Shown here: positions 23,080-23,913 of the stretch, one piece after another | Position numbering within the stretch: position 1 is the first letter of the stretch | How the letters are laid out: every line of letters begins with the position of its first letter | IMG/VR virus record: IMGVR_UViG_3300027973_000218 | Span: 1-23,913 of that record | Source of the DNA: a virus | Strand: one strand, 5' to 3' | DNA length: 23,913 nucleotides | Notes under the pieces: model-generated | What the model saw: the letters and a program-made list of their open reading frames with translations, nothing else | Database searches by the model: none | What the model was told of the DNA's origin: nothing | Translations under genes and position numbers: made by a program

Positions 23080-23913
23080 TTATCCTAAAGTAAGTGCATA
23101 TTCTACCGCAAATTGCTCTGCCTGTGTGAGTGTTACAGCACCGCCTGATCCTGCCACAGACACCCAGTTTGCACCGTCATAAATTTCCACATACAAATCA
23201 TCTTGATTGTATCTCATCAATCCTATCACAGGAGCAGAGGGTTTCTGTGCAGACAATCCATAAGGTATACGCACTCCGCCTGCCTGACTCAAATCCACAT
23301 AACCATCACCGGTGGTTTCAAATATGATGGGAGCATTTGTCACATAATTGGTAATGGTGTTGGTTTGAAAATTTAAATTTTCAATTCTGATGATGCCTGT
23401 GCCGTTGGCATTCAATATCAAATCTTGGTTAGTACCTGTGGTGGTCAATGTGTTGCCTGATATGGTGATGCTGTCCACTTGTAATGTGTTCACATCAAAT
23501 CTAGTGCTGTTGACATCTGCCACCAATGCACTATTGCTGTAAAATCTTATGGTATTATCATTGGCTCCTGGTGTTAGTTCAGGAGTGATGTAGGTGTTGC
23601 GATCCAAATCATACACACCTTGCAGCACAGTCCAACTGCCATCATAACCTTCAAATAGATTGGAATCAGTGTTGTATCTGATCATGCCCGCAGTGGGTAT
23701 GGCAGGTCTGGCAGCGTCACCACCTGCTGGCAATCTCACACTGCCTGTGCCTGTGAACACCGTGACACCTGTGGCTGGAGTAAAGGTCATATCACCAGTG
23801 GTGTTGGTGATGGTGTTGTCGTTGATTCTAAAATTTTCTATCTCCACACTGCCTGTGCCAGCACCACTCAATTGTAGATTTGAATTGGTGGTCTGTGTGG
23901 TGATCAAATTGTT
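23080..23913 (-). CDS. Tail-fibre-like structural protein, C-terminal part (5' end beyond window)
   Basis: The frame is open to the last base of the window, so the true start lies outside; an in-frame TTG at 23907 should not be taken as the start. About 277 C-terminal residues are present. They hold two units of a fibre repeat: 'TGSVRLPAGG...RPAIPTAGMIRYNTDSNLFE, GYDGSWTVL' and 'GGVRIPYGL...KPSAPVIGLMRYNQDDLYVE, IYDGANWV'. Between them lies YDLDRNTYITPELTPGANDN, then TIRFYSNS, a stretch recognisable from marine T4-like phage structural proteins. The chain ends TLTQAEQFAVEYALTLG. Repeats of the form NGTGIIRIENLNFQTNTITN (also GTGSVEIENFRINDNTITN) appear twice. This is a virion fibre or baseplate-linked protein by resemblance; the exact part is unknown. 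Confidence 0.75.
   Translation of the reverse strand, partial: NNLITTQTTNSNLQLSGAGTGSVEIENFRINDNTITNTTGDMTFTPATGVTVFTGTGSVRLPAGGDAARPAIPTAGMIRYNTDSNLFEGYDGSWTVLQGVYDLDRNTYITPELTPGANDNTIRFYSNSALVADVNSTRFDVNTLQVDSITISGNTLTTTGTNQDLILNANGTGIIRIENLNFQTNTITNYVTNAPIIFETTGDGYVDLSQAGGVRIPYGLSAQKPSAPVIGLMRYNQDDLYVEIYDGANWVSVAGSGGAVTLTQAEQFAVEYALTLG

Overview
This window reads as the tail-fibre/baseplate end of a late structural gene block from a T4-like marine myovirus (tailed phage), of the type known from cyanophages and pelagic-bacterium phages. The basis is protein-level recognition: tail-fibre style repeats, several small virion families that recur in marine T4-like phages, very large paralogous structural proteins, and T4-type late-promoter-like octamers (NATAAATA) in front of genes. 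The host cannot be read from the sequence. No tRNA, CRISPR array, insertion sequence, integrase or attachment site was seen.

All 18 coding regions lie on the minus strand, so transcription runs from high to low coordinates. The block is compact: the largest gap is 71 nt, several genes overlap or are 1-5 nt apart, and there is no gene-free stretch over 300 nt. Both ends cut through tail-fibre-like genes.

In transcription order: (a) 23913-20505 holds the C-terminal part of a fibre-like protein, a small virion protein, two related small proteins, and between those two a 433-residue fibre-like protein ending in a cupredoxin-like domain. (b) 20503-9062 holds two giant paralogous structural proteins (1794 and 2006 aa). 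Each starts with eight CBM5/12-like sugar-binding-type repeats, continues into a beta-helix-like core and ends in a shared C-terminal domain; they differ by domain insertions, including an Asp-box beta-propeller in one. (c) 9033-8336 holds two small virion proteins. (d) 8286-5346 holds three tandem paralogues of a glycine-rich fibre domain with 29-31 cysteines each (about 9-10 %). (e) 5300-4647 is a 217-aa protein, possibly a tail-fibre accessory protein. (f) 4575-875 is a cassette of GT9-like glycosyltransferase, NodU/CmcH-type O-carbamoyltransferase and a second, paralogous GT9-like glycosyltransferase. (g) 850-1 holds a small virion-type protein and the start of another fibre.

Taken together the region looks like a host-recognition module: long sugar-binding fibres, unusual Cys-rich candidate adhesins, and a glycan-modifying cassette that could decorate either the virion or the host surface. 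The most unusual elements are the Cys-rich trio, the possible type-1 copper site in a fibre-like protein, and the GT9-carbamoyltransferase-GT9 sandwich. Functions of individual structural proteins are inferred from family resemblance and context.
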